Below, piece after piece: positions 12,509-20,965 of a stretch of 52,030 nt of DNA (position 1 is the first letter of the stretch; each line of letters opens with the position of its first letter). The notes under the pieces were generated by a model that saw nothing but the letters and a program-made list of their open reading frames with translations, ran no database searches and was not told where the DNA came from. Source of the stretch: Gemmatimonadota bacterium (GTDB lineage Bacteria > Gemmatimonadota > Gemmatimonadetes > Gemmatimonadales > Gemmatimonadaceae); the NCBI GenBank assembly GCA_003155795.1, contig PMEM01000011.1, positions 5,710-57,739 on the forward strand, in the 5' to 3' direction. The position numbers were made by a program, and so were the translations under genes.

Positions 12509-13461
12509 TGAGATCCCGGATCAGCCGTAAAAGAATCGTTGTACTGACTATTGTGGCGGTTGCCACGATGACTGGGTGTCGCGCATCGCCGCGACCCGAC
12601 GCGTACGGCAACTTCGAGGCGACGGAGGTAGTCGTATCAGCGCAGACAGCTGGCCAGATCGAACAGTTTCTACCAGTCGAAGGTGCTACGATCGCGCAGG
12701 GTACGGAGGTTGCGCTGGTCGACACTACGCAGCTGTCGCTGCAACGCCGGCAGATCGAAGCGCAGAATGCCGCCGCAACGGCGCGCGCGACGCAGGCCGC
12801 GCAACAGCTCGCGGTGCTCAAGGTACAGAGTGACGTGTCGAAACGTGCGTTCGACCGGGCGCAACGATTGCACGCTGAAAAGGCGGGAACCGCGCAGCAA
12901 CTGGATCAGGCGGAACGCGATTACCGTGTCCTGATGGCACAGATCGTGGCTGCCGAATCACAGAGTCAGAGCGTCAAGCAGGATGCTGCCGCAACCAGGG
13001 CCACCGTGGCTCAGATCGAGGAGCGGATAAGCAAGAGCCGCGTATTGAATCCGGTCAGCGGTACTGTCTTGACTACGTACGCTCGCGCTGGCGAAGTTGT
13101 GCAGCCAGGCGCACCTCTCTACCGTATCGCCAACCTGGACACGATGACACTGCGCGTGTACCTGAGCGAGGCGCAGCTGACTTCGTTTCGCGTCGGGCAG
13201 CGTGTCGCTGTGCACGTGGATCAGGGAGCAGGGAAGTTGTTGACGTTGCCGGGAACCGTAAGCTGGGTGTCATCGACATCGGAGTTCACGCCGACGCCAG
13301 TGCAGACGCGTGATGAGCGCACCGAACTCGTGTATGCAATCAAGGTGCTCGTAAGGAATCCTGATGGCGCGCTGAAGATCGGAATGCCGGCAGACCTTTC
13401 GCTTGATAATTCGCCAGCGAAAGCGACTCCGGCCGTCTCTGGGTCGAGCAGCGCCCGGTGA
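12508..13461 (+). CDS. HlyD/YbhG-type membrane fusion lipoprotein
   Basis: 317 residues, periplasmic adaptor. The signal sequence ends TMTGC, a lipobox, so the protein is probably lipid-anchored in the inner membrane. Order of parts: lipoyl half (about 40-70, VVSAQTAGQIEQFLPVEGATIAQGTEVALVD), long alpha-hairpin (about 75-175, Gln/Ala-rich), second lipoyl half (VLNPVSGTVLTTYARAGEVVQPGAPLY), beta-barrel domain (LDTMTLRVYLSEAQLTSFRVGQRVAVHVD). Length and order match YbhG. It would join the two permeases and ATPases to the TolC-like channel encoded just upstream. Confidence 0.93.
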   Translation: MRSRISRKRIVVLTIVAVATMTGCRASPRPDAYGNFEATEVVVSAQTAGQIEQFLPVEGATIAQGTEVALVDTTQLSLQRRQIEAQNAAATARATQAAQQLAVLKVQSDVSKRAFDRAQRLHAEKAGTAQQLDQAERDYRVLMAQIVAAESQSQSVKQDAAATRATVAQIEERISKSRVLNPVSGTVLTTYARAGEVVQPGAPLYRIANLDTMTLRVYLSEAQLTSFRVGQRVAVHVDQGAGKLLTLPGTVSWVSSTSEFTPTPVQTRDERTELVYAIKVLVRNPDGALKIGMPADLSLDNSPAKATPAVSGSSSAR

Positions 13462-14411
13462 GTGCTCAGCCGCTTGTAGTCGATGCCGTTACCAAACGAT
13501 TTGACGCCACGGTTGCACTGGATCAAGTCTCATTCGACATGCGGCCGGCCGAGCTGTTCGGTCTTGTCGGACCGGATGGCGCGGGGAAGACGACTCTGTT
13601 CCGGATCCTGACCACGTTGCTTGTCCCGGACTCCGGATCGGCGACCGTGCTTGGCCTGGATGTGGTGAAGGACCTCTGGGCGATTCGTGCTCGCGTTGGC
13701 TACATGCCAGGCCGGTTTTCACTGTACCCCGATCTGAGTGTGGAGGAGAACCTCCGATTCTTTGCTTCGGTGTTTGGAACGAGTATCGACGAAGGGCGGG
13801 AGATGATCGAGCCGATATACAATCAACTCGAGCCGTTCAAGGATCGTCGAGCGGGTGCGCTGTCTGGTGGAATGAAGCAGAAGCTTGCGCTGTGCTGCGC
13901 GTTGGTGCACCGCCCTGATATCCTGTTCCTCGACGAGCCGACAACAGGCGTTGATGCCGTATCGCGCCGCGAGTTCTGGGACCTGCTTGATACGTTCAAG
14001 GCGTCTGGTCTCTCGATACTTGTCTCGACGGCTTACATGGACGAGGCAACGCGTTGCGATCGTGTCGCGTTGATGCAGCAGGGACACGTGCTTGCGGTTG
14101 ATAGGCCTTCGGTCATAGCTGCACGTTACCCGCACCCATTGTTGGCAGTACACGCGACCGAGCGGCACGCTCTGCTGCGAATACTGCGCTCATATCCGCA
14201 CGTCGCGTCGGTATATCCATTTGGAGACAAGCTGCATTACAGCGACTCACGAACGGATCCTGGTGTCGATGCGATAGCCGCGGAGGTTCGCAGCTTCCTC
14301 GCGACGCAGAACGTATCCGGTGTTCGTGTCGAGCCGATTGCGCCGAATATAGAAGACGCATTCATGGAGCTGATGGGAGCTCCGGAAAAACTGATTCAGG
14401 CGGCCGCGTGA
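13458..14411 (+). CDS. ABC transporter ATPase, first subunit (degenerate Q- and H-loops)
   Basis: 317 residues, GTG start overlapping the adaptor stop. Walker A GPDGAGKTT (38-46), signature LSGGMKQK and Walker B ILFLDEPTTGVD are intact. The Q-loop position reads YMPGRFSLY (Gly instead of Gln) and the switch region reads LVSTAYMDEA (Ala where His is expected). It corresponds to the N-terminal half of E. coli YbhF, here a separate gene followed by the second half. A C-terminal extension (about 230-317) resembles the regulatory tail of such export ATPases. Catalysis at the site built by this subunit's Walker motifs is probably impaired; see the second ATPase. Confidence 0.93.
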   Translation: MSAQPLVVDAVTKRFDATVALDQVSFDMRPAELFGLVGPDGAGKTTLFRILTTLLVPDSGSATVLGLDVVKDLWAIRARVGYMPGRFSLYPDLSVEENLRFFASVFGTSIDEGREMIEPIYNQLEPFKDRRAGALSGGMKQKLALCCALVHRPDILFLDEPTTGVDAVSRREFWDLLDTFKASGLSILVSTAYMDEATRCDRVALMQQGHVLAVDRPSVIAARYPHPLLAVHATERHALLRILRSYPHVASVYPFGDKLHYSDSRTDPGVDAIAAEVRSFLATQNVSGVRVEPIAPNIEDAFMELMGAPEKLIQAAA

Positions 14412-15157
14412 GCGCTGCGATAGATGTGCACGAGATGACGCGCCGGTTCGGGAATTTTACCGCCGTCGATGCGATAACGTTCGACGTACAGAGGGGCGAG
14501 GTGTTCGGCTTCCTGGGTGCGAATGGCGCAGGAAAGACGACAGCGATCAAAATGCTGATCGGTCTGCTCGCTCCGACATCCGGGAGGGCGAGTGTCGCGG
14601 GGTTTGACGTGGCAACAAATGCCGAGTCCGTACGGCGTCACATCGGTTATATGAGCCAGCGCTTTTCGCTGTATGAAGATCTCACAGTCCGCGAGAACAT
14701 CACCCTCTATGGTGGCATTTACGGTCTCACCGACGACGAGATCCGCGAGCGTGGCAAAGCATTGATCGGCGGCCTCCATCTGGAGCGCGCGGCCGGTGCC
14801 CGCGTGGCATCGTTGCCGCTCGGATGGAAACAGAAACTCGCGTTTTCGGTCGCCCTGCTGCACCGACCTGCAGTCGTATTTCTCGACGAGCCCACAGGTG
14901 GAGTTGATCCGATAACGCGGCGTCAATTCTGGGAGATAATCTACGATGCAGCCGAAGGTGGCACAACAATACTTGTGACGACCCACTACCTGGATGAAGC
15001 CGAATACTGCGACCGGATATCGATCATGGTGGACGGGCGAATCGCGGCAATGGGAACGCCGAGCGAGGTGAAAGGACGGTTCGGAGCAGCATCGCTGGAT
15101 GACGTCTTCACCGAACTGGTGCGTCCACAAGCTGTTGCGGTAGCACAGCATGCGTGA
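14408..15157 (+). CDS. ABC transporter ATPase, second subunit
   Basis: 249 residues, GTG start overlapping the previous stop. Walker A GANGAGKTT, Q-loop YMSQRFSLYEDL, Walker B VVFLDEPTGGVD and switch His in VTTHYLDEAE are all present. The signature is LPLGWKQ instead of LSGGQ, as in many export ATPases of the YbhF/DrrA kind. In a heterodimer its Walker site would pair with the canonical signature of the first ATPase and be the active one, while its own divergent signature would face the degenerate site. It energises the two permeases downstream. Confidence 0.93.
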   Translation: MSAAIDVHEMTRRFGNFTAVDAITFDVQRGEVFGFLGANGAGKTTAIKMLIGLLAPTSGRASVAGFDVATNAESVRRHIGYMSQRFSLYEDLTVRENITLYGGIYGLTDDEIRERGKALIGGLHLERAAGARVASLPLGWKQKLAFSVALLHRPAVVFLDEPTGGVDPITRRQFWEIIYDAAEGGTTILVTTHYLDEAEYCDRISIMVDGRIAAMGTPSEVKGRFGAASLDDVFTELVRPQAVAVAQHA

Positions 15158-16283
15158 GTCTGGCGGCGGCGGAGGTCGGCGTTCAGCGCTTCACGCCTTT
15201 GTGATCAAGGAGTTGCGCCACATAGTGCGTGACAGGCAGACGCTGACGATTCTTCTCTTGCTACCGCTTGCGATGGTCGTCTTATTTGGTTTCGCGTTGC
15301 GCAACGATATCAACGACGTACGAATTGCAATCGTCGATGCGTCGCCAGATGCTGCAACGATCGCGCTCCGTAATCGCCTGAGTGGGAATCCGAGGTTCAG
15401 CATCGTTACCGTCGCTCGGACGACGGACGTGGTCGAGCCGTTGTTTCGTCGCGGTGCTGCGGACATAGCGGTCGTCTTCCCTGTGGGTTTTGGCGAGAGC
15501 TTATCGTGCGGCACGTCCACTCGGCTGCTTCTGATCGGAGATGCGTCAGATCCGAACACGGCCAGCATGATGGCGGCGTATGTAAACGCCGTCATTGCGA
15601 GTTATGCGGCCGATAGAGGAGTGAATCGTCAGTCGGTTCAGATCGTGCCGCAGTTCCGGATGCGATACAACCCGACGCTCGAGAGCGTGAATCTGTTCGT
15701 ACCCGGGCTGATCGCCCTGGTGCTTATGCTGGTTACCGCGCTGATGACAGCGATATCGCTGTCCCGTGAAAAGGAGCGCGGAACGCTTGAGATACTGCTC
15801 GTGTCGCCATTGAGGCCCTGGCAGATCATCGTGGGCAAGGTGATGCCGTATCTCCTGCTCGCCTTCGCCAACGTCATCACCGCGCTTGTGGCCGCGTGGC
15901 TGGTGTTCCACGTACCGTTCCGGGGCAGCGTTGTGCTGTTGTTGGGGTCGAGTGTGCTGTTTGCGATGGTTGGATTGGCGCTCGGAGTGTTGATAGCTGC
16001 ACTCACGTCATCGCAGCGAGCCGCGATGCTCGGGGCAATCGTTGTCACGATGTTGCCGAACACGCTTCTTTCGGGATTGATATTTCCGATCTCGAGTCTG
16101 CCAGGATGGCTACGACCAGTCACTTACCTTGCGCCGGCACGATGGTTCATAGTGATAGCTCGCGGAATAATGCTTAAGGGAGTTGGTATGTCGTATCTGT
16201 GGAAGGAGCACGTTGTACTGGTTGTGATGCTTCTTCTGCTATTCACTGCTGCAGTCAAGAGTTTCAAGGCGAGGCTTGCCTGA
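15150..16283 (+). CDS. ABC-2 type permease, first (YbhS-like)
   Basis: 377 residues. One N-terminal transmembrane helix (about 30-50, LTILLLLPLAMVVLFGFAL), a periplasmic domain of about 130 residues, then five C-terminal helices from about residue 180 (LFVPGLIALVLMLVTALMTAIS through the last, VVLVVMLLLLFTAAV). The cytoplasmic loop SREKERGTLEILLVSPLRPWQIIVGK is the ABC2_membrane signature. Starts 8 bases inside the ATPase gene. Forms the translocation pore with the next gene product; substrate most likely an antibiotic or other amphiphile by analogy with YbhFSR. Confidence 0.92.
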   Translation: MRESGGGGGRRSALHAFVIKELRHIVRDRQTLTILLLLPLAMVVLFGFALRNDINDVRIAIVDASPDAATIALRNRLSGNPRFSIVTVARTTDVVEPLFRRGAADIAVVFPVGFGESLSCGTSTRLLLIGDASDPNTASMMAAYVNAVIASYAADRGVNRQSVQIVPQFRMRYNPTLESVNLFVPGLIALVLMLVTALMTAISLSREKERGTLEILLVSPLRPWQIIVGKVMPYLLLAFANVITALVAAWLVFHVPFRGSVVLLLGSSVLFAMVGLALGVLIAALTSSQRAAMLGAIVVTMLPNTLLSGLIFPISSLPGWLRPVTYLAPARWFIVIARGIMLKGVGMSYLWKEHVVLVVMLLLLFTAAVKSFKARLA

Positions 16284-16285
16284 GA

Positions 16286-17440
16286 ATGCGAGTACTGGGC
16301 TTTTTGCTGCGGAAGGAGTTTCTTCAGATATTCCGCGATCGCACGATTCTTGGGATGCTGTTCATAATGCCCGTGATCCAGCTTCTTGTACTGGCGAATG
16401 CGGTCACGTTCGAGGTTACGAGTGTGCGGATGGCTGTAGTGGACATGGACCACAGCTCGATGTCACGTGGAGTGGTTACCAGCCTTGCTGCCTCGGGCCG
16501 ATTTGTTCCAGTCGAGTCATCGCAGTCGCAAGCGCTGGCCGACGGTGCGATGCTGGACGGCAGTGTGAACATGATAGTCGTCATTCCGGAAGGATTTGCG
16601 CGCAAGCTGGAGACTATGCGACGCGCGCAGGTGCAGCTCATATTCGACGCGGAAGATGGTGCGGCGGCCGGGGTGATGCGCTCGTACGCAAGTGCGATTC
16701 TAGCGCAGTATTCCCTGGACGTTGGTGCACAAATATTTCCGGTTGTATCGATGCGGCTGTCGCCGGCGGCCGAGCGGGCTCCGGTCAGAGGCCGGCCGGT
16801 CCTCGAAGTGCGGCATCGTGGCTGGTACAACCCGGCGCTTGACTACCGTGAGTACATGGTGCCGGGAATTCTCGTCATTCTGGTAACGATAGTCGGGTCC
16901 CTGCTCACGGCTATGAACATCGTGCGTGAAAAGGAGGCGGGGACTCTGGATCAACTGAATGTGACTCCGATTACGCGGACCACGTTCATCGCGGCAAAGC
17001 TGATTCCGCTCTGGAGCATCGCGATGGTTGATCTCATGATCGGTCTTGTCGTTGCTCGGCTGGTCTTTCACGTACCGATGTTGGGCAGCCTGCTGCTGAT
17101 ATTTGTGGCAGCAACGATATATCTGGCGGGCGCGCTCGGCATCGGGCTATGGATATCGACGGTCGTGGAGACGCAGCAGCAGGCAATGTTCCTGATATTC
17201 TCATTGCTGATGGTCTACCTCCTCATGGGCGGACTGTTCACGCCGCTGCGGGGGATGCCCGTCTGGGCGCAGTGGGCTGCGGATCTCAATCCCATCGCGC
17301 ACTTCGTGGCGCTCATGCGGTCAGTGCTGCTAAAGGGCTCCGGGGTTCGAGACGTCGCCGGCCATCTTCTTGCTCTAACCGTGATCGGGGCGTGCGTTCT
17401 CGGCATCGCTGTGCGGCAATACCACAAGAGTTCCAGGTAG
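16286..17440 (+). CDS. ABC-2 type permease, second (YbhR-like)
   Basis: 384 residues from the ATG at 16286, two bases after the previous stop. An upstream in-frame start at 16199 would lie inside the first permease gene and adds 29 residues that do not look like permease. Same plan as its neighbour: helix 1 (about 22-40), long extracytoplasmic domain, then five helices, with the loop VREKEAGTLDQLNVTPITRTTFIAAK. Two different half-size permeases plus two different ATPases point to a fully heteromeric transporter. Last gene of the operon; no clear terminator hairpin was found after it. Confidence 0.92.
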   Translation: MRVLGFLLRKEFLQIFRDRTILGMLFIMPVIQLLVLANAVTFEVTSVRMAVVDMDHSSMSRGVVTSLAASGRFVPVESSQSQALADGAMLDGSVNMIVVIPEGFARKLETMRRAQVQLIFDAEDGAAAGVMRSYASAILAQYSLDVGAQIFPVVSMRLSPAAERAPVRGRPVLEVRHRGWYNPALDYREYMVPGILVILVTIVGSLLTAMNIVREKEAGTLDQLNVTPITRTTFIAAKLIPLWSIAMVDLMIGLVVARLVFHVPMLGSLLLIFVAATIYLAGALGIGLWISTVVETQQQAMFLIFSLLMVYLLMGGLFTPLRGMPVWAQWAADLNPIAHFVALMRSVLLKGSGVRDVAGHLLALTVIGACVLGIAVRQYHKSSR

Positions 17441-17525
17441 GAATGGTCGGACCTGCAAGGGGCCGACGTTCCGGCAGGCGGTATATTAGAAAAAGCGTCT
17501 ATCAACGGTCACGGAGGACGTTCCA

Positions 17526-17810
17526 ATGGCCTCGCAGAAGTGTACCCACCTTGATCAGGTTCGCGATGTCGAACCCCGAACCCCGAATGGATGTGAGGAG
17601 TGTCTCAAGATGCACAGTACCTGGGTGCACCTGAGACTGTGTCTCGAGTGCGGTCATGTGGGTTGTTGCGATAGCTCACCGAACAAGCACGCAACCAAGC
17701 ACTTCCACCAGACCGGTCATCCAGTCATGCGTTCGTTCGAGCGGGGCGAGGATTGGGGCTGGTGCTTTGTGGACGAGATGGTCTTCGAGCCCGCACCGCG
17801 GGCATCGTGA
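17526..17810 (+). CDS. UBP-type zinc finger protein
   Basis: 94 residues that consist almost wholly of a ZnF-UBP domain. Candidate zinc ligands in order: Cys6, His8, Cys23, Cys26, Cys39, Cys42, Cys47/48, His55, His59, His61 and His65, with the diagnostic RLCLECGHVGCCDSS and HATKHFHQTGHPV. In eukaryotes this fold binds the free C-terminus of ubiquitin; stand-alone bacterial copies are widespread and their partner is not known. GGAGG at 17514-17518 precedes the ATG at good spacing. It starts a group of same-strand genes (DUF5996, PNPOx-like, phospholipase D-like). Confidence 0.9.
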   Translation: MASQKCTHLDQVRDVEPRTPNGCEECLKMHSTWVHLRLCLECGHVGCCDSSPNKHATKHFHQTGHPVMRSFERGEDWGWCFVDEMVFEPAPRAS

Positions 17811-17835
17811 ATTTGTGGCCGCCGAGGGATTGAGC

Positions 17836-18756
17836 ATGTCGCTGAAAGCCGAGACGTGGCCGGCGCTTCCTATAACGTCCTGGGCGCCGACTTTTGCGAC
17901 ACTGCACATGTTGACGCAGATAGTTGGCAAGACGCGGCTGGCGCTGGCCCCAATGGTGAACCACTGGTGGCAGGTGACACTATACGTCACACCGCGCGGA
18001 CTGACTACATCGTCGATGCCGTACGGGAAGCGGACTGCGGCTGTGGATTTCGACTTTATCAACCACAGTGTGGTCATCCGTATCAGCACCGGCGCGTCCC
18101 GCGCGATCCCGCTTGTCAGTCGATCAGTCCGTGAGTTCTATGTGGAGTACCTCAATGTGCTCAAGGCGCTGGATATCGGTGCGAAAATACGGGGTGTGCC
18201 GGTTGAAATCGTTACCGCGATACCATTTGCTGAAGATACGGAGCATCACACGTATGACGCTGAATGGGCGAATCGATGGTGGCGCGTAATGGTTCAGATT
18301 GACCGAGTACTCAAGGCGTTCCGTGGCAGGTTTGAGGGGAAGGCGAGCCCGGTACACTTTTTTTGGGGAAGCTTCGATATTGCAGCGACCCGTTTTTCAG
18401 GACGAGGTGCGCCGGAATTTTCAGGTGTTGTTCCCAACTGTCCCGACTATGTCATGAAGGAGGCGTACTCGCGGGAGTGCAGCAGCTGCGGCTTCTGGCC
18501 CGGTGGGAATGGGCAGGATGCGGCATTTTATTCGTATGCGTACCCCGAACCCGACGGATACAAGAATTACAAGATCAGTTCAGAGTCGGCGTACTATGAC
18601 GAAACGCTGAGGGAGTTTGTGCTGCCGTACGAGACGATGCGGACATCGTCATCACCGGATGACACGTTGCTGACGTTTCTTCAAACAACCTATGAAGCAG
18701 CCGCAGACTGCGCGAACTGGGACCGCGCGGCGCTGGACTGGACTGCGAATCGATGA
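17836..18756 (+). CDS. DUF5996 family protein
   Basis: 306 residues from the ATG at 17836 (GAGGGA upstream); an earlier in-frame start would overlap the zinc-finger gene by 155 bases. The protein shows the family hallmarks WPALPITSW...TLHMLTQIVGKTRLALAP, NHWWQVTLYVTPRGLTTS, SPVHFFWGSFDIAATRFSGR and a C-terminal GFWPGG. Soluble, no signal peptide. The biochemical function of DUF5996 is unknown. Its stop overlaps the start of the PNPOx-like gene (ATGA at 18753), so the two are translationally coupled. Confidence 0.88.
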   Translation: MSLKAETWPALPITSWAPTFATLHMLTQIVGKTRLALAPMVNHWWQVTLYVTPRGLTTSSMPYGKRTAAVDFDFINHSVVIRISTGASRAIPLVSRSVREFYVEYLNVLKALDIGAKIRGVPVEIVTAIPFAEDTEHHTYDAEWANRWWRVMVQIDRVLKAFRGRFEGKASPVHFFWGSFDIAATRFSGRGAPEFSGVVPNCPDYVMKEAYSRECSSCGFWPGGNGQDAAFYSYAYPEPDGYKNYKISSESAYYDETLREFVLPYETMRTSSSPDDTLLTFLQTTYEAAADCANWDRAALDWTANR

Positions 18757-19313
18757 GCGAAACCATGGACGAGAAATCAGGCGAGCCGGGCAACCGGATT
18801 GCAGCCGCGGCTGCGAGGAGCGAGATCGTTGCGGGTGGAACGGCGGATTTGCATGTCGAGGTCCGTGATTTATCCAGAGAGGAAGCTCTCGGAATCCTCG
18901 CGAGCCACCACGTCGGTAGGGTCGCACTCAGCTTTCATGATCTGATAAAGGTCAAACTGTGCAACTACATCTACTCCGAGGGGTGGATATACGCACGGAC
19001 AGAGCTTGGTCCCGATCTCACTATCGCGATGCATCATCCATGGGCGGCATTTGAAGTCGGTCGCGCGGAGACCATCTACGACTGGCAATCTGTGGAGGTG
19101 TCTGGAGCAATCGAGTTTCTTCACTCCGACATGCAATCGCATGCATGGTACGAATTCGAAAACGCGGTAAATCTTTTTCGGATGGCGGTGCCGCAGATAC
19201 TTACTGCGAACGATCCAATGCCAAAACGCGTTCAGTTGCTACGAGTGCACGTTGATACGATAATCGGGCGAGAATCTCGAGGTGGTTCGTCGCAGTGGCT
19301 TCCGCAGGCTTGA
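18753..19313 (+). CDS. Pyridoxamine 5'-phosphate oxidase-related flavin-binding protein
   Basis: 186 residues. After a non-conserved start of about 28 residues, the split-barrel FMN-binding fold begins: LSREEALGILASHHVGRVALSF, then a strand pair (IYSEGWIYARTELG), then AAFEVGRAETIYDWQSVEVSGAIEFL. This matches the Pyridox_ox_2 group, small flavoproteins that act as reductases or flavin carriers. No catalytic specificity can be assigned. It overlaps DUF5996 upstream and runs 19 bases into the phospholipase-like gene if that starts at its GTG. Confidence 0.82.
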   Translation: MSETMDEKSGEPGNRIAAAAARSEIVAGGTADLHVEVRDLSREEALGILASHHVGRVALSFHDLIKVKLCNYIYSEGWIYARTELGPDLTIAMHHPWAAFEVGRAETIYDWQSVEVSGAIEFLHSDMQSHAWYEFENAVNLFRMAVPQILTANDPMPKRVQLLRVHVDTIIGRESRGGSSQWLPQA

Positions 19314-20923
19314 ATCCTCACCAGGAAATGGAGACCGCGGCATCGGTGCCATTGTTGAGGGATCAGGTGTCAGCGCGATCAGACGAGCCCGTGCGATCGC
19401 GGTGTGATCCTGTCGATGGCAGTTGGCTCATGGACCGCGCTCTGTCGCGTGCGGCCGGCGCTCCAAGCGTTGATGGCAACAGCGTAAGGCTTTTGCGCGA
19501 CGCGGCGGAGAATTATCCCGCGTGGCTGGAGGCGATTGCTGCGGCGCAATCGTTCGTGTACTTCGAAGCGTACATCATGCAGGACGATGTGTCCGGCCGG
19601 CGATTCGCCGACGCGTTGATCGAGCGGGCACGTGCTGGTGTCACTGTGCGCCTGCTGTACGATTGGCTGGGCGCCGTTGGCAAGACGCCGTCGAAGTTCT
19701 GGAAATCGATGTCGGATGCCGGTATCGAAGTACGCTGCTTCAACCCGTTCAGGCTCGCCAGTCCGCTCGGTTGGGTGCATCGTGATCATCGGAAAAGTGT
19801 CGTTGTTGACGGCACTGTCGGTTTCATCACGGGACTTTGCGTTGGCGATGCCTGGGTCGGAGATCCCTCGCGCGGCATTGAGCCCTGGCGCGATACTGGC
19901 GTGGAAATCCGCGGACCGGCTGTGGCGGATATTGCGCGTGCCTTCAGTCGCGTGTGGGCCGCAACTGGTCCGCCGATACCCGCTGAGGAATTCCTGACTG
20001 CCAGTGACATCGCAGTGATGGGCAAGACGTCAGTTCGCGTGGTAGCCAGCGAACCCTGGCGTGCTCGTCTGTTGCGTATCGACGAGATGGTGGCTGGTGC
20101 TGCGCGCGAGACACTCTGGCTTGCGGATGCGTACTATGCAGCGATGCCAACGCACGTTCAGGCGCTTAGAGCGGCTGCAATGGACGGCGTCGACGTGCGA
20201 CTGCTCGTACCAGGAGGAACGGACCTTCCATTTCTCCGACCGCTTTCCCAGGCTGGTTATCGACCTCTGCTCGAAGCGGGAGTGCGCGTATTCGAGTGGA
20301 ACGGGCCGATGATGCACGCCAAGACAGCAGTTGCAGACGCACGGCTTGGGCGGGTGGGTTCCAGCAATCTGAATATCGCGAGTTCGCTCGGTAACTACGA
20401 GTTGGACGCATTTATCGAAGATGCCGCATTCGCCGAGTGCATGGTGCAGTCATATCTCAAGGACCTGGAGAATGCGACTGAGGTCGTGCTGGATGCGCGC
20501 CGCCGCCGCACCAAGCGAATCCGTCCTCAGGCCAACAAGACGCCGATTGCCGGGAAGCACGACGATCGCAAACTCCACAAGCATCGGCGCCATGATCGTC
20601 GTCGTTCCGGAAGTACGAGTCGTGGTGTTGCCGGTGCAATAAGACTCGGCAACACGGTGTCAGCTGCGGTGACGGAGCACCGTGTTCTGGCTGCATCCGA
20701 TTCACGAGCGGTTGCTCTGGGAGGCGCGATTCTTGCGGTTTTAGCGGTTGTGGCCCTGCTCTGGCCACACGTCATCGCTCTTCCATTTGCAATCATCTGC
20801 ATCTGGTTTGGGGGGGCGATGCTATGGCAAAGTCTGCGACTTCGCAGAAATACCGCAACGACTACGATCGTGAGCGACGACGCACTTCGAGAGCCGCGAG
20901 TCGACACGACGCCGCCGGGTTAG
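19295..20923 (+). CDS. Phospholipase D / cardiolipin synthase-like protein with C-terminal membrane anchor
   Basis: 542 residues if the GTG at 19295 is used (GAGGTGG upstream); the ATG at 19328 is an alternative and loses nothing conserved. Two HKD catalytic motifs are present: HRKSVVVDG at about residue 166-174 and HAKTAVAD at about 342-349 followed by GSSNLN. Family members join two phosphatidylglycerols into cardiolipin or transfer other phosphatidyl groups. Unusual layout: no N-terminal membrane helices, but after the second HKD domain comes an Arg/Lys/His-rich linker (about 405-440) and then two hydrophobic helices (about 467-510). The anchor is thus at the C-terminus, opposite to classical Cls. 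Confidence 0.88.
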   Translation: MASAGLNPHQEMETAASVPLLRDQVSARSDEPVRSRCDPVDGSWLMDRALSRAAGAPSVDGNSVRLLRDAAENYPAWLEAIAAAQSFVYFEAYIMQDDVSGRRFADALIERARAGVTVRLLYDWLGAVGKTPSKFWKSMSDAGIEVRCFNPFRLASPLGWVHRDHRKSVVVDGTVGFITGLCVGDAWVGDPSRGIEPWRDTGVEIRGPAVADIARAFSRVWAATGPPIPAEEFLTASDIAVMGKTSVRVVASEPWRARLLRIDEMVAGAARETLWLADAYYAAMPTHVQALRAAAMDGVDVRLLVPGGTDLPFLRPLSQAGYRPLLEAGVRVFEWNGPMMHAKTAVADARLGRVGSSNLNIASSLGNYELDAFIEDAAFAECMVQSYLKDLENATEVVLDARRRRTKRIRPQANKTPIAGKHDDRKLHKHRRHDRRRSGSTSRGVAGAIRLGNTVSAAVTEHRVLAASDSRAVALGGAILAVLAVVALLWPHVIALPFAIICIWFGGAMLWQSLRLRRNTATTTIVSDDALREPRVDTTPPG

Positions 20924-20965
20924 GAGCAACCAGAAAAACCTTTTTTGGCTTGCAGCCAGGCTCCA

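Noticed and set aside
14396..15151. Minus-strand frame of 251 residues
   Set aside because: Antisense to the second ABC ATPase, whose motifs are complete.
16199..16285. Upstream start for the second permease
   Set aside because: It would lie inside the first permease gene; the ATG at 16286 has natural operon spacing and gives a proper N-terminus.
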